A stretch of 55,006 nt of DNA from an uncultured Gemmataceae bacterium (lineage in GTDB: Bacteria; Planctomycetota; Planctomycetia; Gemmatales; Gemmataceae): assembly GCA_937923405.1 (NCBI GenBank), contig CALDUY010000038.1, positions 1 to 55,006 of the forward strand. Reading direction: 5' to 3'. The translations under genes were made by a program, and so were the position numbers. The notes below the pieces were generated by a model that made no database searches, was not told the origin of the DNA, and saw only the letters and a program-made list of their open reading frames with translations. Of this stretch, positions 10,698 to 19,494 are shown piece after piece (position 1 is the stretch's first letter; each line of letters starts with the position of its first letter).

Positions 10698-11303
10698 ATG
10701 GAACCACTCACGCTCGACGATGTGATACCTCTGGAAGAGTTCGCGGATCAGCGACGCGAATTTCTTTCTGCCCATCTGCGTTACGTGGATCGCTATCGCC
10801 GAGTGCGGCTGGGGCCAAAGGTGACGCTGGTGTTCGAGAACCGCCAGACGATCTGGTTTCGCCTCCAAGAGGTGCTGCGCCTCGCTCGGCTGACCGATCC
10901 GCACTTGGTGCGCCAGGAGCTAGAACTGTTCAACCGGCTGATCCCACCGCGCGACCGCTTGCAGGCCTCGCTGCTGATCCAGGTGGACGAATCGCGGCTG
11001 CTGGAAGAATTGGCCCCTTGGCGCGAACTGCACGGCGAACAGTTGACGCTGCACTTGGGCGGAATACGCTGCCCGGCGAACCTGCTCACCTGCCGTCCCG
11101 AGGATCAGTGCCTCGGCGCGGCCCACCTAGTGCAGTTCGTTCTCGACGACACGGCCCAGTTCGCGTTGCAACAGCGTTCGGTCGGCGTTCACTTCTGCAT
11201 CGACCTGCCCGACTACCGTCACGACAGCGGCCCGCTCAGCGACGACGTTCGCCGGAGCCTGCTCGACGACCTGCGCAGCCACTCCCGGGAGTCCGCCGCC
11301 TGA
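10698..11303 (+). CDS. DUF3501 family protein
   Basis: A 201-residue soluble protein matching DUF3501: 'LDDVIPLEEFADQRREFLSAHLRYVDRYRRVRLGPKVTLVFENRQTIWFRLQEVLRLARL'. The frame is open upstream to 10572, but conservation starts at the ATG at 10698. DUF3501 genes often accompany FAD-linked GlcD-like oxidases and iron-sulfur/rubrerythrin proteins; here the GlcD-like gene follows after 64 bp on the same strand, while the iron-sulfur partner is missing. Function is unknown; a role in oxidase assembly or oxidative metabolism is an inference from context. Confidence 0.8.
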   Translation: MEPLTLDDVIPLEEFADQRREFLSAHLRYVDRYRRVRLGPKVTLVFENRQTIWFRLQEVLRLARLTDPHLVRQELELFNRLIPPRDRLQASLLIQVDESRLLEELAPWRELHGEQLTLHLGGIRCPANLLTCRPEDQCLGAAHLVQFVLDDTAQFALQQRSVGVHFCIDLPDYRHDSGPLSDDVRRSLLDDLRSHSRESAA

Positions 11304-11367
11304 CACAGGTCGGCCTTTCGGCGAATTCCTACAATATCCGCAAGTCGCGCCGTCTGGGAACTCGCTG

Positions 11368-12789
11368 ATGTCTGTGTTGCTCGAACGCTTGATCGCCACG
11401 CTGGGCCGGGAGGCCGTGCTGTCCTCGCCAGCAGAACTGCTCGTCTATGAATGCGATGGCTACACCATCGAGAAAAATCGGCCCGATGTCGTGGTCTTCC
11501 CCACCTCGACCGAACAGATTGTGCAAATCGTTCGAGTCTGCAACGAACTGGAGGTGCCGTTTCTGCCGCGCGGCGCGGGAACGTCGCTGGCCGGCGGTGT
11601 ACTGCCGGTCGGCGGAGGCGTTGTCATTAGCCTGGCCCGCATGAAAAAGATTCGCCAGGTCGACACCCGCAATCGCTATGCCATCGTCGAACCCGGCGTC
11701 GTCAATCTCAGCCTGACCAACTACCTCAAGCCACACGGCTGGCACTTCGCTCCGGATCCGTCCAGTCAGGGTGCTTGCACGATCGGCGGTAACGTCGCCA
11801 CCAACTCCGGCGGACCGCACACGCTCAAGTACGGCGTGACTGTCAACCATGTGCTCGGCGTCGAACTCGTTCTGCCCGATGGCCGCGTCGTCACCACCGG
11901 CGGACCGATCGAGGACGCACCCGGGTACGATCTGACCGGCGTCATCGTTGGCTCGGAAGGCACCTTCGGTATCGTCAGCAAAATCTGGGTCCGCCTAACG
12001 CGCAATCCCGAAGCGTACCGCACTCTGCTGGGTGTCTTTGAAACGGTCGATGACGCTACCAACACCATTAGCGATCTTATTGGGGCAGGAATTATCCCCG
12101 CTGCTCTGGAGATGCTCGACGCGCCGATTCTCAGCGCGATCGAGGCGGCGTTCCACTTCGGCTTCCCGCTCGATGCCGGCGCGGTCCTCATCATGGAAGT
12201 GGATGGCCTCGCCGCTGGCTTGGATGCCGACGCCGAGCGGATCGAGAAGATCGCTCGGCGAAATCGAGCGCGCGAGGTTCGCCGCGCCAACACCGAGGCC
12301 GAGCGGGCCCTGTTGTGGAAGTCGCGCAAGCAGGCGTTTGGCGCGGTGGGCCGACTGGCTCCGTCGTACTGCACGCAGGATGGTGTCGTCCCTCGGACCA
12401 AGCTGCCCGAGATGCTCCGCAAAATTCAATATATTGGCGAAAGATATAATCTGAAGATCTGTAATGTCTTTCATGCAGGAGATGGCAACATCCATCCGAT
12501 TCTCTTGTTCGACGAGCGCGACGCCGACCAGGTCCAGCGTGTGCTGAAGGCCAGCCACGACATTCTCGACGAGTGCATTCGGCTAGGTGGCAGCGTGACG
12601 GGGGAACACGGCATTGGCGTAGAGAAGATCGACTTCATGCCAAAACTGTTCTCGCCGGAGGATCTGGCTATGATGTTGCGGCTGCGTGCGGCCTTCAATC
12701 CGTACGGTCGTTGTAGCCCCCGCAAGATGTTGCCCACCGCCGGCGCATGCATCGAGCAAAGCAAGGTTGGCCGCCGCGCCGCGCTGTAA
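11368..12789 (+). CDS. glcD: FAD-linked oxidase, glycolate oxidase subunit GlcD-like
   Basis: A 473-residue flavoprotein of the GlcD/lactate dehydrogenase type. A PCMH FAD-binding domain spans about residues 35-215 (PRGAGTSLAGGVLP; 'DPSSQGACTIGGNVATNSGGPHTLKYG'). The FAD-oxidase C domain follows, ending with the metal/substrate region 'FHAGDGNIHP' and 'GGSVTGEHGIGVEK'. It likely oxidises a 2-hydroxy acid such as glycolate or D-lactate. It probably shares a transcript with the DUF3501 gene. GlcE and GlcF partners are absent nearby, so the exact substrate is uncertain. Confidence 0.92.
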   Translation: MSVLLERLIATLGREAVLSSPAELLVYECDGYTIEKNRPDVVVFPTSTEQIVQIVRVCNELEVPFLPRGAGTSLAGGVLPVGGGVVISLARMKKIRQVDTRNRYAIVEPGVVNLSLTNYLKPHGWHFAPDPSSQGACTIGGNVATNSGGPHTLKYGVTVNHVLGVELVLPDGRVVTTGGPIEDAPGYDLTGVIVGSEGTFGIVSKIWVRLTRNPEAYRTLLGVFETVDDATNTISDLIGAGIIPAALEMLDAPILSAIEAAFHFGFPLDAGAVLIMEVDGLAAGLDADAERIEKIARRNRAREVRRANTEAERALLWKSRKQAFGAVGRLAPSYCTQDGVVPRTKLPEMLRKIQYIGERYNLKICNVFHAGDGNIHPILLFDERDADQVQRVLKASHDILDECIRLGGSVTGEHGIGVEKIDFMPKLFSPEDLAMMLRLRAAFNPYGRCSPRKMLPTAGACIEQSKVGRRAAL

Positions 12790-12883
12790 GTCGTCGCTTC
12801 GTCGAATTTCGGACTGACAACGAGAACAATTTCTGCTACAATCTAGGAAGTGCCTCTCACACTGTTGAGCCTGGCTGGTTCCC

Positions 12884-13378
12884 ATGCACGTTATCATTGA
12901 CGGCTACAATTTACTGTTCGCGGTGGATCGACTGCGCCCGAAATCGCCGCCGTCGGCGTTGGAGCCGGCTCGCCGTTGGTTGATGCGGCAGTTGCGCGAG
13001 CGGCACTCTCCGGAAACGCGGATCACCGTTGTCTTTGACAGTCGGCAACCCACGGCCCGACCACGGGACGATCAGTTCGGCATCAAAGTCTGCTTCGCTC
13101 AGCGCGAATCCGCCGACGACCTTATCGAGGAGCTGATCCAGTCTGCTACAGTGCCAGCCAAGATGATGGTAGTGTCCAACGACAACCGCATCCGTGAGGC
13201 AGCACGGCGGCGCGGCTGTGTCGTGCTGGGATGTTTAGAATACTACCAACCCGAGGGGAAAACTCCGAAAATCGCTCCAAGTCAGCAGACTTCGAGCAAA
13301 CCCGAGATGGTCTCGCCCGAGGAAGTCGAGGAACTGCTCCGCGAGTTCGGCCAACCAAGCGACGGTCAGGCCCCGTGA
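12884..13378 (+). CDS. NYN-domain (YacP-like) predicted RNase
   Basis: A 164-residue protein whose first 115 residues form a YacP-like NYN/PIN fold: 'HVIIDGYNLL' with the first acidic residue, 'TVVFDSRQP', 'SADDLIEELI' and 'VVSNDNRIREAARRRGC' with the later acidic cluster. Family members are rRNA/mRNA-processing endonucleases (Rae1 of Bacillus is a relative). The C-terminal 50 residues are low-complexity and end in a short helix (SPEEVEELLREFG). The gene converges on gyrB and the two 3' ends overlap by 13 bp. Confidence 0.88.
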   Translation: MHVIIDGYNLLFAVDRLRPKSPPSALEPARRWLMRQLRERHSPETRITVVFDSRQPTARPRDDQFGIKVCFAQRESADDLIEELIQSATVPAKMMVVSNDNRIREAARRRGCVVLGCLEYYQPEGKTPKIAPSQQTSSKPEMVSPEEVEELLREFGQPSDGQAP

Positions 13379-15915
13379 TAGTCGATGTCCTTGACCTCTA
13401 GGGCGTACTTGTAGATGAAGTCGCGGCGCGGCTCGACCTTGTCGCCCATCAAGGTGCGGAACATCTCATCAGCCTTCAGGGCATCGACCAGATCCACTTT
13501 CAACAGTGTCCGCTTGTTGGGGTCCAAGGTGGTTTCCCACAACTCTTCGGCATCCATTTCGCCTAGTCCCTTGAAGCGGGTGATGCTCAAGCCCTTTTCG
13601 CCCAGCCGTCGCACTTCAGCGACGAGTTCGCGTAGGGTGCTGAGCGTCTTGCCTTGCTCGCCGCTCTCCAGTTGCAGGCGGAGATCGGGTTCACGACCAG
13701 CAATTCGTTCCGGAGGAATGAGATCGCGATAGTCGAGTTCAAACTTCTTCAACTCTTCCAGGCCGCGATTGATGGCCCGAACCTCGTGCAGTTCCTGCTC
13801 GATGAACATGTCTGTGACCAGGGCCGCTTGACCGTTACCGTTGGTTGATCCCGAGGCGGTTTCGTCGACAACGACGTCATGCCCCAGCCGGGCCCGCTCT
13901 TGCTCTCGCAAGGCGTCGACCTCTTCACGAGTGCGGCACCACTCTTCCCGACCGCCGGCGTGGACGCGGAACAGTGGCAAGCCTTTGTCCGTGGCCATCG
14001 CCAGAAAGGCGGGCAGATTGACGCCACGACGTTCCAGCGTCTCCAAGGCGTCATTCAGCGCGGTCATGGTCTTCATCAGTCCGCGAAGTTCGTCGCCTTC
14101 GTAGCGCTTGGGCACAGCTGGCGAGGCTCCACGCGGATAAACCGCTAGCCGGGCATGCTTGACACCCCGATCGAGTAGCTCGCGCGTCATGTCCTCGTTG
14201 GTGCGAACGAAGCGGACCGACTTCTTTTCCGTGACTTTGAACAACGGCGGTCGAGCAACGTAGATTCGTCCGTCAGCGACGAGTAACGGCATTTGCCGAT
14301 AAAAAAAGGTGAGTAAAAGAGTGCGGATGTGCTGACCGTCCACGTCGGCATCGGTCAGGATGATGATCTTGCCGTAACGCAGCTTCTTGAGGGCTTCTTC
14401 TTTCTCCTCAGTGTCCATGCTGATGCCAATGTCCATGCCGGTGGCGGCGATCAGACTAACGATCTCGTTGTTGCCCAGAAGATTTTCCAAACGGGCTTTC
14501 TCGACGTTGAGGGGCTTGCCTCGCAGGGGCAAAATGGCCTGATACATGCGATCGCGGCCCGACTCGGCGGAGCCGCCGGCGCTGTCGCCCTCGACGAGAA
14601 ACAGTTCGCTCTCGTCGCGATCACGGGTGGTGCAGTCCATGAGTTTGCCAGGAAGCCCGCCGCCGGAGAGCAGCCCTTTGCGTTCCCGAAGAGCCTTCTT
14701 GGCCTTGGCCGCCGCCTCGCGGGCCTCGGCTTCCAGGATCACCTTCTTCATGATCAAGTTAGCTTCCTTGGGATTCTCCTCCAGATACTGGGCCAGATGC
14801 GACGCGACAATACCGGAGACGATTCCCTCCACTTCCAGGTTGTTGAGCCGTTCCTTAGTCTGCGAGTTGAACTGAGGCTCGGGCACCTGCACACTGATGA
14901 TGACGGTTAATCCCTTGCGAAAATCCTCGCCGATGGGAGTGACGTTCTTGAACAACTCCTCTTTGGTGCCATAAGCTTTCAGAGTGCGGGTCAGAGCATC
15001 GCGGAAGCCGGACAGATGCGTGCCGCCCATCGGATTGACCGTGTTGTTGGTGTAGCACTGACAACGTTCGACCTCGGAGCGGGTGTACTGCATGGCGACT
15101 TCAACACGAACATCGTCCACGGTCTCATCGATGTACAACGGCTTGGCGTGCAGCAAGTCCTCATCACGGTTGATGTAGGCGACAAACTCGGCGATGCCGC
15201 CGTCCGCCTTGAACAACTCCTCTCTGCCAGTCTTCTCGTCGGTCAGCTTGATGGCCAGGCCCTTGTTGAGAAAGCTCAGCTCACGGAAGCGCGACTCCAG
15301 AGTGTCGTAGTCGAAGTGGGCGTCGTGGAAGATGAGCGGATCCGGCTTAAAGTGGATGACGGTACCAGTGCGCTTGCTGGTGCCGACTTCCTTGACCTCG
15401 GTGATCGCTTTGCCCCGTTCGTATTCCTGCTTGTAGGTGCGTCCGCCGCGCTGTACCGTGGCCTCGACCCACTCCGACAAGGCGGTGACGGCCTTGGCCC
15501 CCATGCCGTGCAGACCGGCGGACACCTTGTAGGCTCCCTTGTCGAATTTGCCACCGACGCCGACCATCGTCAGAATCGCTTCCAGGGTCGATTTGCCGAT
15601 CTCGGGGTGCGGCTCAACGGGGATGCCGCGGCCATCGTCGGCGACGGAGCAGGAGTTATCGACGTGTAATTTGACGTGAATATTGCGGCAGTAGCCGGCC
15701 AGCGCTTCATCGACGCAGTTGTGAACCAGTTCGTAAACGAGATGGTGCAGGCCGCGTTGTCCGGTATCACCGATGTACATGCCGGGACGTTGGCGGATGT
15801 GGTCGGCGTCCTTGAGATACTTAATGTTCTCGGGAGTATAGTTTTCCGCCGCGTCGGCTGTGGCTAGTTCCTCGGCCGTTAGTTCTGGGTCGATCACGGT
15901 GGGTTGCTCATTCAT
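13366..15915 (-). CDS. gyrB: DNA gyrase subunit B
   Basis: An 849-residue type IIA topoisomerase ATPase subunit. The GHKL ATPase domain has 'ELVHNCVDEALAG', 'DDGRGIPVEPH' and 'VSAGLHGMGAKAVTALSEW'. The TOPRIM domain has 'LVEGDSAGGSAESGRDR' and 'ILTDADVDGQHIRTLLLTFFYRQMP'. The C-terminus is 'RFKGLGEMDAEELWETTLDP'. A long insertion within/after TOPRIM (about residues 590-740) explains the length, as in many Gram-negative-type GyrB. Position in the dnaA-dnaN-DUF721-gyrB run supports GyrB over ParE. Confidence 0.96.
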   Translation of the reverse strand: MNEQPTVIDPELTAEELATADAAENYTPENIKYLKDADHIRQRPGMYIGDTGQRGLHHLVYELVHNCVDEALAGYCRNIHVKLHVDNSCSVADDGRGIPVEPHPEIGKSTLEAILTMVGVGGKFDKGAYKVSAGLHGMGAKAVTALSEWVEATVQRGGRTYKQEYERGKAITEVKEVGTSKRTGTVIHFKPDPLIFHDAHFDYDTLESRFRELSFLNKGLAIKLTDEKTGREELFKADGGIAEFVAYINRDEDLLHAKPLYIDETVDDVRVEVAMQYTRSEVERCQCYTNNTVNPMGGTHLSGFRDALTRTLKAYGTKEELFKNVTPIGEDFRKGLTVIISVQVPEPQFNSQTKERLNNLEVEGIVSGIVASHLAQYLEENPKEANLIMKKVILEAEAREAAAKAKKALRERKGLLSGGGLPGKLMDCTTRDRDESELFLVEGDSAGGSAESGRDRMYQAILPLRGKPLNVEKARLENLLGNNEIVSLIAATGMDIGISMDTEEKEEALKKLRYGKIIILTDADVDGQHIRTLLLTFFYRQMPLLVADGRIYVARPPLFKVTEKKSVRFVRTNEDMTRELLDRGVKHARLAVYPRGASPAVPKRYEGDELRGLMKTMTALNDALETLERRGVNLPAFLAMATDKGLPLFRVHAGGREEWCRTREEVDALREQERARLGHDVVVDETASGSTNGNGQAALVTDMFIEQELHEVRAINRGLEELKKFELDYRDLIPPERIAGREPDLRLQLESGEQGKTLSTLRELVAEVRRLGEKGLSITRFKGLGEMDAEELWETTLDPNKRTLLKVDLVDALKADEMFRTLMGDKVEPRRDFIYKYALEVKDIDYHGA

Positions 15916-15945
15916 CGTAGCCTTCTCCTAGTCATAGACCGCCTG

Positions 15946-16275
15946 TCAACCGTTCACCGCGGCCACGCGAAAGCGGAGGTCGGTGAGCGGAGTGCTGGGC
16001 AATCGTGCCCGTAATTGTTCGAGCAAAGCGCGGCGATGAAACTGGGTCAGTTCCTGTACCAGCACCGCGCTGCTCACTTGAATGTCGAGGACGCCACGGC
16101 GTAGCTGGCCAACGCGGGTATGCGGGGCAAAACGGTCGCCGGCAACCTCGGCCCAGGCCCGCTCCAGCTGCAGCCGACCTTGTCGCCGACCCCAGCCGCG
16201 CGCTGTGAACAGCTGGCTGAGAATCTCGCCCAGCCGTTCCGGTCCTCGTTCAGGTTGTTTGCGTCGAATCGACAT
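15946..16275 (-). CDS. DUF721 (DciA-like) protein
   Basis: A 109-residue protein matching DUF721: 'RLQLERAWAEVAGDRFAPHTRVGQLRRGVLDIQVSSAVLVQEL'. DciA, a member of this family, binds the replicative helicase DnaB and is the helicase loader or operator in bacteria lacking DnaC/DnaI. An in-frame start 54 bp upstream exists but would overlap dnaN; 16275 (MSIRRKQ) is preferred. It lies 11 bp after dnaN and 30 bp before gyrB, so it is part of the replication operon. The neighbouring DnaA appears to lack domain I, which makes a DciA-type route to helicase loading of special interest. Confidence 0.82.
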   Translation of the reverse strand: MSIRRKQPERGPERLGEILSQLFTARGWGRRQGRLQLERAWAEVAGDRFAPHTRVGQLRRGVLDIQVSSAVLVQELTQFHRRALLEQLRARLPSTPLTDLRFRVAAVNG

Positions 16276-16286
16276 CCGCGAGTTCC

Positions 16287-17393
16287 TCAAGTGAGCGGCA
16301 TGACCAGATACACATAATTGTCCCCGCACCGGAACAAGGCCGGGCTGCCCGCATCGATCAATTCCAGCTGCAAGGTCGTCTCAGGCGGCAAGACCCTGAG
16401 CATTTCAATCAGATATTCCGGATTGAAATTGATCTCCATAGTCTTGCCGTCATGGGTCAGCGGCATCTCAATTTTCGAGCGACCCGTATTAGCTCCCTGG
16501 GCCTGGAGCGTCAACTTCTCCTTGGCAAACTTGAAGGTGACACGCTTGTTGTCGTTGTCGGTCATGATCGCAGCCTGGCGAACGGCAGCGAGGAACGGCT
16601 GTAACTCCAAGGTGATGGTCTCGGTTTTCTTCTTGGGCATCACGGCTCGATAATCGGGAAAGCGTCCCTCGACGAGCCGGCTGTAGATCACCGCTCGCCC
16701 AGTGCGAAACAGCACGTCATTAGGTCGAAAACAGATCCGAATTATCTCCTCAGCATCATCTTGCAGGTTGCGTTCCAGCAGCCCCATCGCCTTGGTCGGC
16801 ACCACGGAAGATTGTCCCTTGGTGGCGTGTCCGCCCACGGACGTGGCCAGCCCCTCGGCCAGGGCCAAGCGTCGGCCATCAGTGGCTACGAGTCTGGCCT
16901 TGTCTCCTTCCAGTTCCCACAATACGCCGGTCATCGAGTATCGCGCCGCTTCCTCTGCCGTGGCGAACACAGTTCGTCGGATCATCTCGCGAAGACTGCC
17001 CGCCGAGATTTCGTGATAGCGCTCTTCGGTGAAGCCAGGAAAATCCGGAAACTGCTGTGGATCTTCGCCGGGCATCTCGTACTCGAAGGTACTGCCTTTG
17101 ACCAGGCAAGAGTTGGCGTCGGCCTCGATCGACAGTTCGTTGTCGCGTGCCTCCCGAAGAATGGCGATCAATCGTGCTGCCGGCAAAATCGCTTCACCCG
17201 GCTCCTGAATCGTCAGCCCCTGAACGTCCAGTTTGATGCCGACCTCCAGATCGGTTGCCACCAAGGTGCAGCGTCCTTCATCGACGATCGCCTTGAGATT
17301 TTTCAAAATCGGCCGCACATCCTTCGAGGGAATGGCTACGCTGGCCAACTGACAGGCAGCCAACAGTCCTTCGCGATGACACAGTGCCTTCAT
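16287..17393 (-). CDS. dnaN: DNA polymerase III sliding clamp (beta subunit)
   Basis: A 368-residue beta clamp with the three-domain repeat of the family: N-terminal 'LLAACQLASVAIPSKDVRPILKNLKAIV', middle 'SLREMIRRTVFATAEEAARYSMTGVLWELE', and a C-terminus ending 'LFRCGDNYVYLVMPLT' with the conserved Val-Met-Pro-Leu end. It forms the ring that tethers DNA polymerase III to DNA. It is downstream of dnaA in the same orientation, but separated from it by an unusual 304-bp gap. Confidence 0.97.
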   Translation of the reverse strand: MKALCHREGLLAACQLASVAIPSKDVRPILKNLKAIVDEGRCTLVATDLEVGIKLDVQGLTIQEPGEAILPAARLIAILREARDNELSIEADANSCLVKGSTFEYEMPGEDPQQFPDFPGFTEERYHEISAGSLREMIRRTVFATAEEAARYSMTGVLWELEGDKARLVATDGRRLALAEGLATSVGGHATKGQSSVVPTKAMGLLERNLQDDAEEIIRICFRPNDVLFRTGRAVIYSRLVEGRFPDYRAVMPKKKTETITLELQPFLAAVRQAAIMTDNDNKRVTFKFAKEKLTLQAQGANTGRSKIEMPLTHDGKTMEINFNPEYLIEMLRVLPPETTLQLELIDAGSPALFRCGDNYVYLVMPLT

Positions 17394-17545
17394 TGGCGTT
17401 CTCCCCTGGCTGAGTTCTGGAACAATGATATTCTCCTGTTCTCTATCCCGGCAGCAGTAGTAATATCTGGCTGGAAACCGTTGCTAGCTCGTTTGTGCTT
17501 GACGCATCCTCCTTGCCTGGTATCGGTTGTGTTTCTTCTGCGTCT

Positions 17546-17687
17546 GTGGAAAACCTGGCGCGCGCGCGTTGCGCGATGGTCGCGCCCCGTCGAGGAGTGC
17601 CTAGGCTGTTTGAAGGATCCAAGCAAAGGTCGAACTCGATCATCATTTCTCCCTCGTTGCCCGACGCGCGCGCGCCAGGTTTTCCAC
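17546..17687. other. 24-bp inverted repeat with DnaA-box-like ends; candidate oriC element
   Basis: The dnaA-dnaN gap (17394-17697) contains a perfect 24-bp inverted repeat: arms at 17546-17569 and 17664-17687. Each arm starts from GTGGAAAACC at the outside and runs into alternating CG (GGCGCGCGCGCG) towards the middle. With one more base, the outer ends read TGTGGAAAA and GGTGGAAAA, close to the DnaA box TGTGGATAA. A third GGTGGAAAA lies at 18641-18649 over the predicted dnaA start. Inverted DnaA boxes between dnaA and dnaN are a common oriC layout. The spacer is not AT-rich, so an unwinding region is not obvious here. A transcriptional role (attenuator between dnaA and dnaN) is the alternative. 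Confidence 0.5.
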
Positions 17688-17697
17688 CCTCCCAGCA

Positions 17698-18648
17698 TCA
17701 GGCTAACTCCGCCTGCAATGCGCGCAGCGCTCCGGAGAGCGAGGCGTCCTGGGTCAGTGCCTCCTCGACTTTTCGGCAGGCGTGTAAGACAGTGGTGTGA
17801 TCGCGACCGCCGAAATAGGCTCCGATTTGCTCCAGCGACAACGGCGTCAGCTGCCGAGCCAAGTACATGCCCACTTGACGTGGAATCAACACCTCGCGCG
17901 AGCGCCGCTGGGAACGCAGTTCCTCCAGAGCGATGTGATAGTGACGCCCGACCAGTCGAGCGATTCGTTCCAACGACGGTAAGCGGGCCTGACGGTCGGG
18001 CTGAAACAGTTCGGCGAGATCCTCCACGGTCGGCGATCGGCCCAGCGTCTCCGTCAGAGTCGCCACGCGCGTCAAGGCCCCTTCGAGCTGACGCACACTA
18101 CCCGGCAGACTCTGCACGAGAAACTCGACGATCTCCTGGGGAAGCGGTCCGCGCGAGAGCAGCACCTGGCGACGACTCGCGGGAGAGAGCCACTCCAGAG
18201 CGATCACCAGTCCTTGGGCCAATCGACTCGTCAGACGAAGTGGCAACGGCAGTTGTCCGGGGCCAAGCGTCGAGGTCACGATCAACTGGCGTTGCCGAGC
18301 CACACACTGATCAAGCAGGTGAACTAAGGTTTCGATGCCGCGTGTCTTCTGAACGTCCTCGATTACCAACAGATCAAGCTGTCGAGGTTGGGGTAACTCG
18401 TCGGCATTCCCCAGTTCAGCAGCGGAGAGACGCGTCACCCTCGCCTGGGGATCGTGTTGGAGCAGTCGGGTAATGCCCTCGGTGACGAGGCGCGATTTGC
18501 CCACGCCGGGTGGTCCATGCAGGAACAAGGGATTGACGCTTCGCCGCGGTCCACGTCGCAGAACGCACCTCACAACCCGGTCCATCGCTTGCCAAGCGGC
18601 CCGGTTCTCTGGCAGATCAATCCACGGCTCAGAGGATGTCTTTTCCAC
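17698..18648 (-). CDS. dnaA: Chromosomal replication initiator DnaA, short form lacking domain I
   Basis: The AAA+ domain has Walker A (FLHGPPGVGKSRL), Walker B (LDLLVIEDVQK) and sensor region. Domain IV carries the DnaA signature 'YLARQLTPLSLEQIGAYFGGRDHTTVLHACRKV'. From the GTG at 18648 the protein is 316 residues, against about 450 for typical DnaA, and has no domain I or II. The frame is open to an ATG at 18768, but those 40 codons (Cys/Tyr-rich, no similarity) read like non-coding DNA, and a promoter lies within them (18655-18683). The predicted transcript starts on the GTG itself, so the message may be leaderless. The start is therefore an inference; the rest of the gene is secure. Confidence 0.9.
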   Translation of the reverse strand: MEKTSSEPWIDLPENRAAWQAMDRVVRCVLRRGPRRSVNPLFLHGPPGVGKSRLVTEGITRLLQHDPQARVTRLSAAELGNADELPQPRQLDLLVIEDVQKTRGIETLVHLLDQCVARQRQLIVTSTLGPGQLPLPLRLTSRLAQGLVIALEWLSPASRRQVLLSRGPLPQEIVEFLVQSLPGSVRQLEGALTRVATLTETLGRSPTVEDLAELFQPDRQARLPSLERIARLVGRHYHIALEELRSQRRSREVLIPRQVGMYLARQLTPLSLEQIGAYFGGRDHTTVLHACRKVEEALTQDASLSGALRALQAELA

Positions 18649-18654
18649 CCCAAC

Positions 18655-18683
18655 ATTGTAGCGAATTTCCGCCCAAGTCACAA
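18655..18683 (-). promoter_or_regulatory. Predicted dnaA promoter with DnaA-box-like sequence at +1
   Basis: On the minus strand: TTGTGA (18683-18678), 17-bp spacer, TACAAT (18660-18655). Seven bases past the -10 is 18648, the GTG used here as dnaA start. A GGTGGAAAA (18649-18641), the same 9-mer as in the inverted repeat before dnaN, covers that point, so DnaA could repress its own gene. Confidence 0.5.
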
Positions 18684-18889
18684 GGCCGGAGTCGATGACG
18701 CAACTTGTTGTTCTATAGTAAGATAGGATGCATCGATTTGTTGCGAATCTCCACAAGTTTGTATACATTCTCTTTACAGGGTAGTTCTAACTGATTCAAC
18801 CACCTGAATTGGCTCTGGCCAGGAGTTTGTTCTGGCTTTCTTGTGGCGGAAACGGTTGGAAAATTCGGCTCTGTTTGTAGGAGATGAGG

Positions 18890-19489
18890 ATGTCTGAGGG
18901 GAATTCCAGGGGAGCTGAACCTGAACAGACATCAGATCGATCATTATTGCGTCGATTTCGTCGTGGGGCGACGGATGCGGCCACGCTGCTGTACTTTCGT
19001 TACGCCGAGCAACTTCGCTCTTTGGCCGCCGCTCGAATTCCCAACGATTTAGGACAACGACTAGCTCCTAGTGACATTGTTCAGTCGGTGTTTCGCACCT
19101 TCTTTCGTCGAGCGGCTCTGGGTCAGTACGACGTGCCCCAGGGAGAGGATCTGTGGAAACTGTTGCTAGTCATTGCTCTGAACAAGATCCGCAGTGCAGG
19201 CACTCATCATCGAGCTGCTTGCCGGGATGTTGCCCGCACTCCTGGCATCGAGCCAACCGCTCAGGAAGCAGCGGTTGGTTATCAGGAAGATGCCTGGACC
19301 ACGCTACGGCTTGTCGTGGAGGAGTTACTACAACAGATGCCTTCGTCGCATCGAGACATGATTGAGGCACGCATTGAGGGCTATGAAGTGGCCGAGATTG
19401 CCCAACTAGTCGGTCGTTCCCAAAGGTCAGTCGAACGAGTGCTACGGGAATTTCGTCTCCGTTTGCAAACGATTCTGGAGCAGGAGTAA
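18890..19489 (+). CDS. ECF RNA polymerase sigma factor (planctomycete kinase-linked type)
   Basis: A 199-residue sigma-70-family factor. Sigma region 2 covers about residues 18-90 ('ATLLYFRYAEQLRSLAAARIPNDLGQRLAPSDIVQSVFRTFFRRA') and region 4 the last 55 ('MPSSHRDMIEARIEGYEVAEIAQLVGRSQRSVERVLREFRLRL'). The second of two ATGs (18890) is preferred because AGGAG sits 6 bp before it; the first has only 0-1 bp spacing. The kinase gene begins 5 bp after its stop. In planctomycetes such sigma factors are coupled to the adjacent Ser/Thr kinase instead of an anti-sigma factor, so activation by phosphorylation is the likely mode. Confidence 0.93.
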   Translation: MSEGNSRGAEPEQTSDRSLLRRFRRGATDAATLLYFRYAEQLRSLAAARIPNDLGQRLAPSDIVQSVFRTFFRRAALGQYDVPQGEDLWKLLLVIALNKIRSAGTHHRAACRDVARTPGIEPTAQEAAVGYQEDAWTTLRLVVEELLQQMPSSHRDMIEARIEGYEVAEIAQLVGRSQRSVERVLREFRLRLQTILEQE

Positions 19490-19494
19490 GTCCG

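Noticed and set aside
16761..18473. 570-codon plus-strand frame across dnaN, the gap and dnaA
   Set aside because: It is antisense to two certain genes, Arg/Pro/Ser-rich like a GC shadow, and has no ribosome site.
18769..18889. Region upstream of the dnaA frame as the origin
   Set aside because: It is AT-richer and has one weak box (ATCTCCACA, 18748-18756), but no repeat; the dnaA-dnaN gap is the better candidate, though this one is not excluded.
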